DNA of 64,000 nt from an uncultured Rhodopila sp. (GTDB taxonomy: Bacteria; Pseudomonadota; Alphaproteobacteria; Acetobacterales; Acetobacteraceae), in contig NZ_CAJATU010000063.1 of NCBI RefSeq assembly GCF_903944925.1, positions 1 through 64,000 of the forward strand. Reading direction: 5' to 3'. The notes under the pieces are model-generated. The model searched no databases, was not told where the DNA came from, and was given only the letters and a program-made list of their open reading frames with translations. How positions within the stretch are numbered: the stretch's first letter is position 1; each line of letters begins with the position of its first letter. Below are positions 23,056 through 33,293 of the stretch, piece by piece. The position numbers and the translations under genes are program-made.

Positions 23056-24546
23056 TTAGGCCGCCTTCTTCCACGGTGCCTTGAACAGGCCCCAAACGGG
23101 GTTGTTGATGGCAAGATCCATGTCGCGTGCGAAGATCGCGAACCCGTCGTAGCCATGATACGGGCCGGAGTAATCCCACGAATGCATCTGACGGAACGGA
23201 ATGCCCATCTTCTGCACTGGATATTTTTCCTTGACGCCGGAGCCAACCAGATCAGGACGGATGCCTTCGATGAACTTCTCCAGTTCGAACGAGGTCGCAT
23301 CGTCGTAGATCAGGGTGCCGTCCTTAACGTAATGACCGGTCCGCTGATAATCGTCGCCATGGGCAAACTCGTAGCCCGTGCCGGCGATTTCCATGCCGAG
23401 GTCATTGTAGGCGTTGACCACGTGGCGGGGGCGCAGGCCACCGACATACAGCATCACGGTCTTGCCCTTCAGGCGCGGCTTGTACTTCGCGATGATCGCG
23501 TCGACCAGAACCTGGTACTTCGCGATAACCTTCTCCGCATTCGCCTGGATCGTCTCATCGAAATGAGCGGCGATCTTGCGCAGGCCCATGGCGATCTGAG
23601 TCGGGCCGAAGAAGTTGTACTCAAGCCACGGCATGCCGTACTTTTCTTCCATATGCCGGCAGATGTAGTTCATCGACCGATAGCAATGGATAAGGTTCAG
23701 CTTCGCCTTCGGCGCCTTTTCGATTTCCGCCAACGTCGCGTCGCCGGACCAGTTGCCGACAACCTTCAGGCCGATTTCTTCCAGCAGGATACGGCTGGAC
23801 CAGGCATCGCCGCCGATGTTGTAGTCGCCGATGACGTTGACGTCGTACGGGCCGGCTTCGTGCTCGACGTCCTTCTTGTCGAACACCCAGTCCCGGATCG
23901 CATCGTTCGCGATATGGTGGCCGAGCGACTGCGACACGCCGCGGAAGCCTTCGCAACGAACCGGAACGATCGTGGTGCCGGTTTCCTTGTGCTTCTTGCG
24001 CGACACCGCTTCGATGTCGTCGCCGATCAGACCGATCGGGCACTCGGATTGGATGGAGATACCCTTCGCGAGCGGGAAGAGTTCGCCGATTTCGTCGATG
24101 GTCTTCTCAAGCTTTTTGTCACCGCCGAAGACGATGTCTTTTTCCTGGAAATCGGTGGTGAACTGCATCGTCACGAACGTATCCACACCGGTCTTGCCGA
24201 TGTAGTAGTTGCGGCGCTGGGACCATGAATACTGGCCGCATCCGACCGGGCCATGGCTGATATGCACCATGTCCTTAACCGGACCCCACACCACGCCCTT
24301 CGATCCGGCATACGCACAACCGCGCACGGTCATCACGCCGGGGATGGACTTGATGTTGGATTTGACGTCGCATTCGGTCATCAGACCTTCAGCTTCGGCT
24401 TCCGGCGTATCCAGCGCTTTCGCAACCGAAAGATGCTTCTGGCGGCGCTTGCGGGATTTGTCGGGGTAGGCAGCGAGAACTTCAGCGATCAGTTTTTGAT
24501 GCAATTCGCCGTCGTTCTGAAAGGGTACTTCTTCGTCTAGACTCAT
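23056..24546 (-). CDS. nifD: NifD, MoFe protein alpha subunit
   Basis: A 496-residue alpha subunit. P-cluster cysteine regions are in [21 protein letters not shown] and [13 protein letters not shown]. The FeMo-co cysteine is in [11 protein letters not shown] and the FeMo-co histidine in [15 protein letters not shown]. These features mark a molybdenum-type rather than vanadium or iron-only enzyme, and no delta-subunit gene follows. It lies 64 bases downstream of nifH, with a strong hairpin in the gap. Confidence 0.98.
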   Translation of the reverse strand: MSLDEEVPFQNDGELHQKLIAEVLAAYPDKSRKRRQKHLSVAKALDTPEAEAEGLMTECDVKSNIKSIPGVMTVRGCAYAGSKGVVWGPVKDMVHISHGPVGCGQYSWSQRRNYYIGKTGVDTFVTMQFTTDFQEKDIVFGGDKKLEKTIDEIGELFPLAKGISIQSECPIGLIGDDIEAVSRKKHKETGTTIVPVRCEGFRGVSQSLGHHIANDAIRDWVFDKKDVEHEAGPYDVNVIGDYNIGGDAWSSRILLEEIGLKVVGNWSGDATLAEIEKAPKAKLNLIHCYRSMNYICRHMEEKYGMPWLEYNFFGPTQIAMGLRKIAAHFDETIQANAEKVIAKYQVLVDAIIAKYKPRLKGKTVMLYVGGLRPRHVVNAYNDLGMEIAGTGYEFAHGDDYQRTGHYVKDGTLIYDDATSFELEKFIEGIRPDLVGSGVKEKYPVQKMGIPFRQMHSWDYSGPYHGYDGFAIFARDMDLAINNPVWGLFKAPWKKAA

Positions 24547-24576
24547 TTTGGCTCTCCTGATCGCCTGAAGAAACCA

Positions 24577-24603
24577 GGCCGCCGCGGGATCGCCGCAGCG
24601 GCC
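24577..24603 (-). promoter_or_regulatory. Intercistronic hairpin nifH-nifD
   Basis: GGCCGCCGCGG and CCGCAGCGGCC pair over 11 positions with one mismatch around a GATCG loop, just after the nifH stop. No U-run follows on the minus strand. Such 3' hairpins can protect nifH mRNA and so raise NifH over NifDK; that function is inferred here. Confidence 0.5.
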
Positions 24604-24610
24604 CGTTGTT

Positions 24611-26597
<1,987 letters not shown>

Positions 26598-26602
26598 GGG
26601 AT

Positions 26603-26815
26603 CTAATCCTCCTCACCACGCTTGCGCGCATTGACGGTGATCGGCAGACGCGGCGGCGTTTCCATCGCCGGCATCTCCAGCACCCAGCCATTCTTCAGCT
26701 TGACCCAACCGCCCCAGATGGTTTCGAGTTCCTTTTCGACGACCACTTCCTCAAGGTCTTTCTTCGGCACATAGATCGACAGCACACCGGCTGACTGGCG
26801 GACCATAACCTTCAT
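26603..26815 (-). CDS. nifT: NifT/FixU protein
   Basis: A 70-residue NifT. It starts MKVMVRQSAGVLSIYVPKKD and contains the typical WGGWVKLKNGWVLEMP and RLPITVNARKR segments. It is regularly encoded between nifK or nifZ and other nif genes and is not essential where tested. Its start overlaps the nifZ stop by 4 bases (ATGA). Confidence 0.93.
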   Translation of the reverse strand: MKVMVRQSAGVLSIYVPKKDLEEVVVEKELETIWGGWVKLKNGWVLEMPAMETPPRLPITVNARKRGEED

Positions 26816-27096
26816 GGAGTGGCTTCCTTGGTTCCGAACAGTTCCAACTCTCGGCCACGCATGCCGACGACGGAACCGCGGTCGATAAATTCAACAGCGT
26901 AGACGTAGTATCGTTGCAGGTACATGCCGATGTCGCGAACATATCCGACATCGCCCTTTTTCACGACAACCTCGCCGATCTCGCGGCCGGCCATGGTGCC
27001 GTCGTTCTTCACCTGGCGATTGGCGTAGACCTTTGCGCCGGCCTTGAACACCGGCGGCTTGTAGATCTCGATTTCCTCTTCACGTCCCAGGCCCAT
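26812..27096 (-). CDS. nifZ: NifZ, P-cluster maturation factor
   Basis: A 94-residue NifZ with the family core FKAGAKVYANRQVKNDGT, GREIGEVVVKKGDVGYVRDIG and YVYAVEFIDRGSVVGMRG. NifZ acts with NifH in forming the second P-cluster of the MoFe protein. It overlaps the end of the LRV gene by 17 bases and the start of nifT by 4, which shows tight translational packing. Confidence 0.95.
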   Translation of the reverse strand: MGLGREEEIEIYKPPVFKAGAKVYANRQVKNDGTMAGREIGEVVVKKGDVGYVRDIGMYLQRYYVYAVEFIDRGSVVGMRGRELELFGTKEATP

Positions 27097-27847
27097 TGGA
27101 GTCTTCCTCTTTCAACGATGAAGCCAGACGCGCGGCAACCAGTTCCTGGATAACCGATTCGGGGTCATCACGGAATGCCGCCAGAGACTCAAGATCGATC
27201 CGTTCCGCAACGGTAAAGCGGACCCGCATGTCCGGGTCGCGTGCGAGCAGATGCAAGCGCTCAGGCGGCAGCCGCTCCGCCACCTCCAGACGCACCATCG
27301 GTTCCGGATCGCCAACCATGGCGGGCAGGGCGGACAATGTCATGCGCCGTGCCGCAACGCGCCGCACCTCGGAATCGACGTCGTTGGCGACGACGACCAG
27401 TAATTCGGGCGGCAGGCGGCGGGCCACGACAAGGCGCACCCAACTGTCCGGGTCCGTCGTCATGTCCAGTTGCGCCTGGCCGGTCAACCGGCTCGCCAAC
27501 GCCACGCGCACCCGCCGATCGGCGTCGGCTTTCATGGGCAGGGCGCGCGGCAGGGGCAGGCGAAGCGCAGCCGAAGCACGCGGTTCCGGTTCCGGATCGT
27601 TCATCAACCGTTGCAGGCGGAACACGTTGCAGTAGCGGCCGGCGAGCGCCCGGACTTCGAAATACGGATGCTCCAGATAATCGTCCGCCAGTTCCCGGTT
27701 GGCCTGGAAGAAATGCAGGATGCGGCGGGCGCGGCGGTCGTTGACGCAGGCCTTCAGGGGCTCGCAAGCCGCTCGCCCCACATGAGGGCAAGCGGTGCAA
27801 TCGATCGGCTGCCCGGTCCAGTCCAGCGCTTCGTCCGCCTCGTCCAC
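27080..27847 (-). CDS. 4Fe-4S leucine-rich-variant (LRV) repeat protein
   Basis: About 255 residues. The N-terminus carries a cysteine cluster (IDCTACPHVGRAACEPLKAC) that matches the LRV [4Fe-4S] domain. Next come tandem LRV repeats of ~24 residues (for example DPDSWVRLVVARRLPPELL, DVDSEVRRVAARRMTLSAL, DPEPMVRLEVAERLPPERL). The protein is known from nif clusters, but its role is undefined. A GTG at 27847, seven bases after the fdxN stop, gives the family's length. A longer frame opens at a GTG at 27925 inside fdxN but has no visible ribosome site. Confidence 0.88.
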   Translation of the reverse strand: MDEADEALDWTGQPIDCTACPHVGRAACEPLKACVNDRRARRILHFFQANRELADDYLEHPYFEVRALAGRYCNVFRLQRLMNDPEPEPRASAALRLPLPRALPMKADADRRVRVALASRLTGQAQLDMTTDPDSWVRLVVARRLPPELLVVVANDVDSEVRRVAARRMTLSALPAMVGDPEPMVRLEVAERLPPERLHLLARDPDMRVRFTVAERIDLESLAAFRDDPESVIQELVAARLASSLKEEDSNGPGT

Positions 27848-27854
27848 CTTTCGA

Positions 27855-28049
27855 TCAGGCTGGGATGCAGGTGTCGGCAACCGGACATACCGCGGCACAT
27901 TGCGCGGCCGGGTAATGACCCTCACATTCGGTGCACAGCGAGGCGTTGATCACGTAGGTGCCCTTCTTCGTCGAAATCGCCGCGTTCGGACATTCGAATT
28001 CGCATGCTCCGCAGGCGGTACACTGGGAAGCAACGATCTTGTAAGCCAT
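27855..28049 (-). CDS. fdxN: FdxN, 2[4Fe-4S] ferredoxin linked to NifB
   Basis: A 64-residue ferredoxin with [13 protein letters not shown] and a second motif spread over [19 protein letters not shown], the spacing common in nif FdxN. FdxN reduces nitrogenase and, next to nifB, probably supplies electrons for the NifB radical-SAM reaction. It lies 21 bases after nifB. Confidence 0.95.
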   Translation of the reverse strand: MAYKIVASQCTACGACEFECPNAAISTKKGTYVINASLCTECEGHYPAAQCAAVCPVADTCIPA

Positions 28050-28070
28050 AACGATCTTCTCCTTTTTTGC

Positions 28071-29546
28071 TCAGGCAGTCAGACGCGCAGCGGATGGATG
28101 TGCTGCGGCGTACCAGGCGGCGATTCCCGCCTCGATCCAGTCATAGGCGTATTCGTGCGATGCAACGATTCCGGCGGCGGCCAGGCTGTCCTTCGGGCAA
28201 TCCCCAATCTTGGCGCACAGAACGATGTTGATGCCGTCCAGCGCGGCGATGACGCTGTCCAGCGTAGCATCTTCGCCCCAGCCGCCTTCGCAGTACTTCT
28301 CCACCTTGCGGTGGCCGCTGAAGCTGATGCCGGCGGACGAAACTTCGTACACCTGGAATTCCGTGGCGTGGCCGAAATGCTGGTTGATCCGGCCGCCGCC
28401 TTTCGTGGCCACGGCGACCAGCACTTTTGCATCCGTTTCGGAGACCGCAACGGTCTGCGCCGCTTCGGCCTTCTTGGCGAGGTGCTCGCCACGTTCCTCG
28501 GCCACAACGGCCCGGTAGGCGGTGCGCTTGGACGGGTCGTACTCGACCGCTTCGGGCAGCAGATCCATATTGAATTCCTGGCCGCGGTCCTCGCCCAGCA
28601 TGCCGACGGCATCGGCGCGGCATTGGCGGCAATGGCGCATCAGGTTCGCACCGCCGGACAACTTGTCCTGCAGTTCCTTCAGTTCCATCGCGCCGGGGCC
28701 GCGCTGCCCCGTCAGGCCGAAATGCGTGCCGTGCGCGGGATCGGAGATCAGCGGCATGATGTTGTGCAGGAAGGCGCCCTTGGCCTTCACTACCCGGTTG
28801 ACCTCGATCAGGTGCTCGTCGTTGATCCCGGGGATCATGACGGAATTGACCTTCACCAGGATCTTTCGTTCCGCCAGCATTTCCAGGCCGAGCATCTGCC
28901 GCTCATGCAAGATCTGGCTGGCTTCCAGGCCGAACCAGCGGCGGTGGTTGTAGAAGATCCACGGGTAGATCGCGACGCCGATTTGCGGATCGACCATGTT
29001 GATGGTGATCGTGACGTGGTCGATGTTCATGTCCATGATCTCGTCCACATGATCGGGCAGGGCCAGACCGTTGGTGGACAGGCATAGCTTGACGTCAGGA
29101 ATGCGCGCGGAGATTTCCTGGAACGTCGCCTTTGTCTTTGCCCAGTCATAACAGGCGTCACCGGGGCCGGCGATACCGAGGACGGAGAACTGCGGCACCG
29201 CGTTGGCGACGGCGACGACCTTGCGCATCGCCTGTTCCGGGGTCAGCTTTTCCGAAACGACACCCGGACGGGATTCGTTGGAGCAGTCGTATTTGCGGTT
29301 ACAGTAGTTGCACTGGATATTACAGGCCGGGGCGACGGCGACGTGCATGCGGGCGAAATAATGGTGCGCCTCTTCGGAGTAGCACGGGTGGTCCTTCACC
29401 TTGGCCCAGACCTCCGGGTCCATGTCGGCGGGGCCGTCGGAAGAGCCGCAACTCGACGACGCGCAGCCGCTGGATTCGAGCTGCTCCCGCATCGCTTCCG
29501 GCGTGACGGGGGCCATCAGGCTGTCGAGGGAAATGATGTTGGCCAC
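28071..29546 (-). CDS. nifB: NifB, radical-SAM FeMo-co core synthase
   Basis: A 491-residue two-domain NifB. The radical-SAM motif C-x3-C-x2-C is at Cys75, Cys79 and Cys82 (ACNIQCNYCNRK), followed by further cluster cysteines. Residues from about 370 form a NifX-like domain (KVLVAVATKGGGRINQHFGH). NifB builds the 8Fe-9S-carbide core of FeMo-co. It heads the nifB-fdxN-LRV-nifZ-nifT-SIR2 operon behind a -24/-12 promoter. Its N-terminal CASSSCGSS segment is typical. Confidence 0.97.
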   Translation of the reverse strand: MANIISLDSLMAPVTPEAMREQLESSGCASSSCGSSDGPADMDPEVWAKVKDHPCYSEEAHHYFARMHVAVAPACNIQCNYCNRKYDCSNESRPGVVSEKLTPEQAMRKVVAVANAVPQFSVLGIAGPGDACYDWAKTKATFQEISARIPDVKLCLSTNGLALPDHVDEIMDMNIDHVTITINMVDPQIGVAIYPWIFYNHRRWFGLEASQILHERQMLGLEMLAERKILVKVNSVMIPGINDEHLIEVNRVVKAKGAFLHNIMPLISDPAHGTHFGLTGQRGPGAMELKELQDKLSGGANLMRHCRQCRADAVGMLGEDRGQEFNMDLLPEAVEYDPSKRTAYRAVVAEERGEHLAKKAEAAQTVAVSETDAKVLVAVATKGGGRINQHFGHATEFQVYEVSSAGISFSGHRKVEKYCEGGWGEDATLDSVIAALDGINIVLCAKIGDCPKDSLAAAGIVASHEYAYDWIEAGIAAWYAAAHPSAARLTA

Positions 29547-29585
29547 GAGTTGCTCCTTCCGCCGGCGGGGATTGGCGGTATCTCA

Positions 29586-29600
29586 GCAAGTCTCGTGCCA
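29586..29600 (-). promoter_or_regulatory. -24/-12 (sigma-54) promoter of the nifB operon
   Basis: The minus strand reads TGGCACGAGACTTGC, a full RpoN consensus match, 40 bases upstream of the nifB ATG. Confidence 0.9.
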
Positions 29601-29644
29601 GAGGGGAAAGTGCTGGAAAGACAGCGGGATGGGGGCGGGGGCGG

Positions 29645-29660
29645 TGTCGGTTGCGTGAGA
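29645..29660. promoter_or_regulatory. Imperfect NifA box upstream of nifB
   Basis: TGT-CGGTTGCGTG-AGA keeps one half-site of the NifA box and has one mismatch in the other. It lies 45 bases upstream of the -24 element. It is the only candidate near this promoter. Confidence 0.4.
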
Positions 29661-29702
29661 AGTCGGACAATTATGTCGGAACGCCTACCTCGGTCGCTCG
29701 TT

Positions 29703-29923
29703 ACGTCATGGCCCGGACAAGTCGTATCGGCGCTAACTCAATGGGTCGGGTGGCGACCTTCCATTGTGTCATGGCCGGCCGTCTGCCGGCCATCCATGAC
29801 TTTGCCACCCCAAACCCAGCAAGTCGTGGATGGCCGGACCAAGTCCGGCCATGACACAGGTCGCACGGACCGCTCGCATGTTCGCTCAAGTGGATATGCA
29901 GACAAGCCGAGCCATGACGATGG
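29703..29923. repeat. Nested inverted dispersed repeats (GTCATGGCCGG family)
   Basis: Four copies of a short repeat fill the space between the nifB promoter and the nifA 3' end. An inner inverted pair (29764-29805 and 29821-29859) is centred on GTCATGGCCGG...CCGGCCATCCA. An outer, more decayed pair lies at 29703-29723 and 29900-29923. Each copy is itself palindromic. Similar copies are at 42026-42060, 47861-47900 and 48265-48302. This stretch holds no credible gene. Confidence 0.75.
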
Positions 29924-29925
29924 GG

Positions 29926-31695
29926 CTAAAACTTCTTAATCGGAATGTTGTGCTTCCGCAGCGCGTAGCCGATCTGCCGCGGGGTCATGTTGAGGATACG
30001 TGCGGCCTTGGCCTGCACCCAGCCGGATCGTTCCATCGCTTCGACGATCTGCTCGTATTCCGATTGCCCGCTGCCGCCGCCATTCGGCACCTTGCAGGTC
30101 GCCGCGGAACCGCAGGTCGGTTCGCTCAGCACCGGCAGTTCGACCGTGGGCGGTGCCGACGGCACCGCAGGCGGAGCCGCCGGCGGGACCACCGCATGCG
30201 CCTGACGCGGGGCCTGCTTCCACAACACGGCCGACAGGCAGCCATCGTTGTGGCAGGCAAAGTCCTTGTCGTTGATCCGGTCGCCGCCGGTCAGCGTAGC
30301 GGTGCGGCGGATGCAGTTCTCCAGCTCCCGCACATTGCCGGGGAAATAGCATGATTGCAGCACCGGCATCGCCGACGGCGCGAGCGCCACCCGCGTCTTA
30401 TTATCGGCGTTGAACCGGCGCAGGAACTCCTGAGCCAGCAATGGAATATCCCCCGGCCGCTCGCGCAGCGGCGGCAGCGCAATCGGCACCACCGCCAGCC
30501 GATAGTACAAATCGGCCCGGAATGTTCCTTTTGCCACCGCGTCTTCCAGGTTGCGGTTGGTGGCGCTGACCATGCGCACGTCTACCTTCAAGGTGCGCGT
30601 GCCGCCGACACGCTCGAACTCGCCCTCTTGCAGGACGCGCAGCAACTTCGCCTGGAACGATCCGGAGATTTCGCCGATTTCGTCAAGGAACAAGGTGCCA
30701 CCGTCGGCGAGCTCGAAGCGGCCCTTGCGCTGCGCGATGGCGCCGGTGAACGACCCCTTTTCGTGGCCAAACAGTTCCGATTCAAGAACGCTTTCCGGCA
30801 GCGCCGCACAGTTCAGCTTGATGAACGGCTTGTCGCGTCGCGGGGATGCTTCATGCAGCGCCTGCGCGAACAACTCCTTGCCCGTGCCCGATTCGCCGCG
30901 CAACAGAACCGGTGCGTTGCTGCGCGCGACCAGCCGCACCTTGTCCATGACGGCCCGCAACGGCGCGCTTTCGCCGATGATTCCCGCGATGGCGGTGCGG
31001 TGGCCGTCATGCGGCACATGCACCTCGCGCTCCTTCTCCATGCGGCGCTGGTCATCGAGGATCCGTTCGCGGTCGCGGATCACCATGCGATGCAGCCGCA
31101 CGGTCTGGCCAATCAGGTTGGCCACCATCTTCAGGAATCTGACATCCTCATCGGTGCGGACATCGCCCATCGACATCCACTCCCGGTCGATTGTCATCAC
31201 CCCGATGGCGCGGCCGCGATCCCGGATCGGCACGCCCACAAAAGCGTAGTTCTTGCCTTCACTGCCCCACAGGGCGGTGTCCCACACGCCGAAGCTGGTG
31301 TCCTGGGCGACGTTCTCGATCACCACCGGCATCTCGGTGACCATCATCTGGCCGACGGCTTTTTCCGGGATGGCGGCGAAATAGTCGCGCGCCATGATGT
31401 TGCTGTGCGAGGCGGAGAAGACGTGTTCAGGCTCCCCGTTGTCGTCGATCAGGGCGATCACGCCGTTGCCCATGTCGAGGAAACTGTGCAGCACGTACAT
31501 GGTGCCGGCGAGCACATCCTGCAGGCTGCCGGGGCCGCACAGCAGCTTGGAGATCTCGTAGATCCCGAGCAGTGCGACATCGGCGCGGTAGGGAAGGCGG
31601 TCATTCGCCGCGATGGCGGCAGTGTCATTCATGAGCACCATCTGATCCATCTCGATGTTGAGGTTGTCCGGCTTCCGACAAGGCGTATTTGGCAT
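29926..31695 (-). CDS. nifA: NifA, sigma-54-dependent activator of nif genes
   Basis: A 589-residue enhancer-binding protein. Residues ~40-200 form a GAF domain. The AAA+ domain has Walker A GESGTGKE (267-274), the sigma-54 contact loop GSFTGA (314-319) and Walker B LFLDEIGE (335-342). The C-terminal HTH is QAKAARILNMTPRQIGYALR (561-580). Cys449, Cys461, Cys481 and Cys486 give exactly C-X11-C-X19-C-X4-C, the metal/oxygen-sensing signature of alphaproteobacterial NifA, so activity should be lost in oxygen. The start is uncertain, with several Met codons in the first 22 residues and no strong ribosome site. Confidence 0.97.
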   Translation of the reverse strand: MPNTPCRKPDNLNIEMDQMVLMNDTAAIAANDRLPYRADVALLGIYEISKLLCGPGSLQDVLAGTMYVLHSFLDMGNGVIALIDDNGEPEHVFSASHSNIMARDYFAAIPEKAVGQMMVTEMPVVIENVAQDTSFGVWDTALWGSEGKNYAFVGVPIRDRGRAIGVMTIDREWMSMGDVRTDEDVRFLKMVANLIGQTVRLHRMVIRDRERILDDQRRMEKEREVHVPHDGHRTAIAGIIGESAPLRAVMDKVRLVARSNAPVLLRGESGTGKELFAQALHEASPRRDKPFIKLNCAALPESVLESELFGHEKGSFTGAIAQRKGRFELADGGTLFLDEIGEISGSFQAKLLRVLQEGEFERVGGTRTLKVDVRMVSATNRNLEDAVAKGTFRADLYYRLAVVPIALPPLRERPGDIPLLAQEFLRRFNADNKTRVALAPSAMPVLQSCYFPGNVRELENCIRRTATLTGGDRINDKDFACHNDGCLSAVLWKQAPRQAHAVVPPAAPPAVPSAPPTVELPVLSEPTCGSAATCKVPNGGGSGQSEYEQIVEAMERSGWVQAKAARILNMTPRQIGYALRKHNIPIKKF

Positions 31696-31778
31696 ATGTC
31701 AGGTTACGGACAGGCGGGGTCGGATGGCAATGCGAAATCGCAGTGCAGCATGACAAAAATCGACCCGAAAAAGCGCTT

Positions 31779-31794
31779 TGTTTGATTCATAACA
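31779..31794. promoter_or_regulatory. NifA upstream activator sequence in the nifA/EF2563-like divergent region
   Basis: TGT-TTGATTCATA-ACA is an exact NifA box in the 306-base gap between nifA and the divergent gene at 32002. It is ~66 bases upstream of a plus-strand -24/-12 promoter and ~84 bases upstream of nifA. No minus-strand -24/-12 site for nifA was found, so autoregulation through it is uncertain. Confidence 0.85.
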
Positions 31795-31859
31795 ATGACA
31801 GGGCGATTTTCGGGCCGGCCGGCGCCGCAAAATGCGGGTTTTTCAGACGAATCGTGCGA

Positions 31860-31874
31860 TGGCCCGAGCCTTGC
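31860..31874 (+). promoter_or_regulatory. -24/-12 (sigma-54) promoter for the EF2563-like/ArsC-like/ferredoxin operon
   Basis: The plus strand reads TGGCCCGAGCCTTGC (followed by A), with the GG and GC doublets correctly spaced and one deviation from TGGCAC. Transcription would start near 31887, leaving a leader of about 115 bases before the ATG at 32002. Confidence 0.82.
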
Positions 31875-32001
31875 AACGCAGCATCGAGATAGTAAGGCCA
31901 GTCCTATAGGACCAGTTACACTCCGGCCGCTGTCCCGCGCATGGCTGTTGGTCCGGGAATGGCAGTTGGCATGACAAGGCGTCACGACACGGAGCGCAGA
32001 C

Positions 32002-32859
32002 ATGCACGACCGAGGGCAAACGTCGCCCGGCCTCAGGCCGAAGCCGGTCCTTGTTCTCGGCACGGACGACATCGCGTCGGCCGTCGGACACGCACTGGTC
32101 AGTGCGGGCGTTCCGGTGCTGCTGGTGCGCGATCCCGAGGTGCCGGTACTGCGCCGCGCCGCGTCGGTCGATGATGCTTTGGAACTCGGTTCGGCCCGCC
32201 TCGACGGGATGACAGCCTATGCCACGAATCCGCTTTCCGGCGATCCGGCCGGGGCGGTGCTGGCGGTCACGGACCTGGCCCCGGAAATGCTGATGCACGC
32301 GGCGCTGGTCCATGGCGTGATCGATGCCCGGGTGCGGCGGCATCAGCGTCGGCCCGACCTGCGGGGGGATCTCGGCTTCGCCATCGGCGTCGGGCCGGGC
32401 TTCGCTGCCGGCGACAATGTCGATATCGCTGTAGAGACGGCGCCCGAAGCCGCCGGCCGGATCGTCCGGGGCGGCATGACGCGGCCGCCGCCCGCTGAAT
32501 CAAGCCTGCTCGTCGGCGAGCAGGGGCAATGCCTGGTGCGCGCGCCGCGCTCCGGCCTGTGGTGGACCTTCCGCGATATCGGTGAGGTGCTGGAAGCGGG
32601 TGCCGTCGTCGGCCTGTGCGCCGGGAGGCAAGTGCCTGCCCAGATTGCCGGGTGCCTTACCGGGCTGGTTCGCCGCGGCACCCAAATGCGTGCCGGCATG
32701 CGGTTGCTTGAGCTCGATCCGTGCCCGGATGACGAGCGCTGGCGAGGGATCTCTCCGCTGGCAGCAACGATCGCCGCCGCCACGGTCTCGGCCGTTCACG
32801 AACTCTGGCAATCGCCGCATCGGGGCGCGCGGCATGAGGTTCTCAAATGGCTCACGTAA
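32002..32859 (+). CDS. EF2563/YqeB-like molybdenum-hydroxylase-system protein in the nif island
   Basis: A 285-residue protein. The N-terminus is a Rossmann-like segment (KPVLVLGTDDIASAVGHALVSAGVPVLLV). A later block, FAIGVGPGFAAGDNVDIAVET, matches the EF2563/YqeB family tied to selenium-dependent molybdenum hydroxylases. That family is related to XdhC-type molybdenum cofactor accessory proteins. No such hydroxylase gene is nearby. The gene has GGAG before its ATG and its own NifA box and sigma-54 promoter, and it overlaps the next nif-associated gene by 13 bases. A role in molybdenum or cofactor handling for nitrogenase is inference. Confidence 0.75.
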   Translation: MHDRGQTSPGLRPKPVLVLGTDDIASAVGHALVSAGVPVLLVRDPEVPVLRRAASVDDALELGSARLDGMTAYATNPLSGDPAGAVLAVTDLAPEMLMHAALVHGVIDARVRRHQRRPDLRGDLGFAIGVGPGFAAGDNVDIAVETAPEAAGRIVRGGMTRPPPAESSLLVGEQGQCLVRAPRSGLWWTFRDIGEVLEAGAVVGLCAGRQVPAQIAGCLTGLVRRGTQMRAGMRLLELDPCPDDERWRGISPLAATIAAATVSAVHELWQSPHRGARHEVLKWLT

Positions 32860-33293
32860 CATTCTGGGGCAAGCCCGGCTGCGCCGGCAATGCGAAGCAG
32901 ATGGCGCTGCTGCGCGCCTCCGGCCATCAGCTCGAGGTCCGCGACCTCGGTGCCGAATCGTGGACCGCGCGACGGCTGCGTCCTTTCTTCGGCGATACGC
33001 CGGTGAAGGTGTGGTTCAACACCTCCGCGCCCAAGGTCAAGCGCGGGGAGCTGAAGCCGGAAACGCTGACGGAAGCGGACGCCATGGCGCTGCTGCTGGC
33101 GGAGCCGTTGCTGATCCGGCGTCCGCTGATGCAGTGCGGCGAAACGACCGTCGCCGGTTTCGATCCCGACCGGATTGCCGCCTGGATTGGCCTGGCCAGC
33201 GGCCAACCATCGGTCGGCGAGGGCTGCCCTCGCCCCGATATGCCTTCATGCCAACCACCATTAGAAGCGAAACAGGAGCATAGCAGTGAGTAA
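32847..33293 (+). CDS. Nitrogenase-associated ArsC-like protein
   Basis: A 148-residue thioredoxin-fold protein of the ArsC/Spx-like nitrogenase-associated family. It begins MAHVTFWGKPGCAGNAKQMA, with one Cys in the position of the ArsC redox Cys, and contains RRLRPFFGDTPVKVWFNTSAP and RRPLMQCGETTVAGFD. Such proteins recur in nif clusters, but their role is unknown. The C-terminal ~30 residues are low-complexity. It overlaps both neighbours (13 and 8 bases), so translation is coupled. Confidence 0.88.
   Translation: MAHVTFWGKPGCAGNAKQMALLRASGHQLEVRDLGAESWTARRLRPFFGDTPVKVWFNTSAPKVKRGELKPETLTEADAMALLLAEPLLIRRPLMQCGETTVAGFDPDRIAAWIGLASGQPSVGEGCPRPDMPSCQPPLEAKQEHSSE

Noticed and set aside
31951-31980. 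TGGCA-containing stretch resembling a second -24/-12 promoter before 32002
   Set aside because: The GG and GC doublets are one base out of register; the site at 31860 fits properly.
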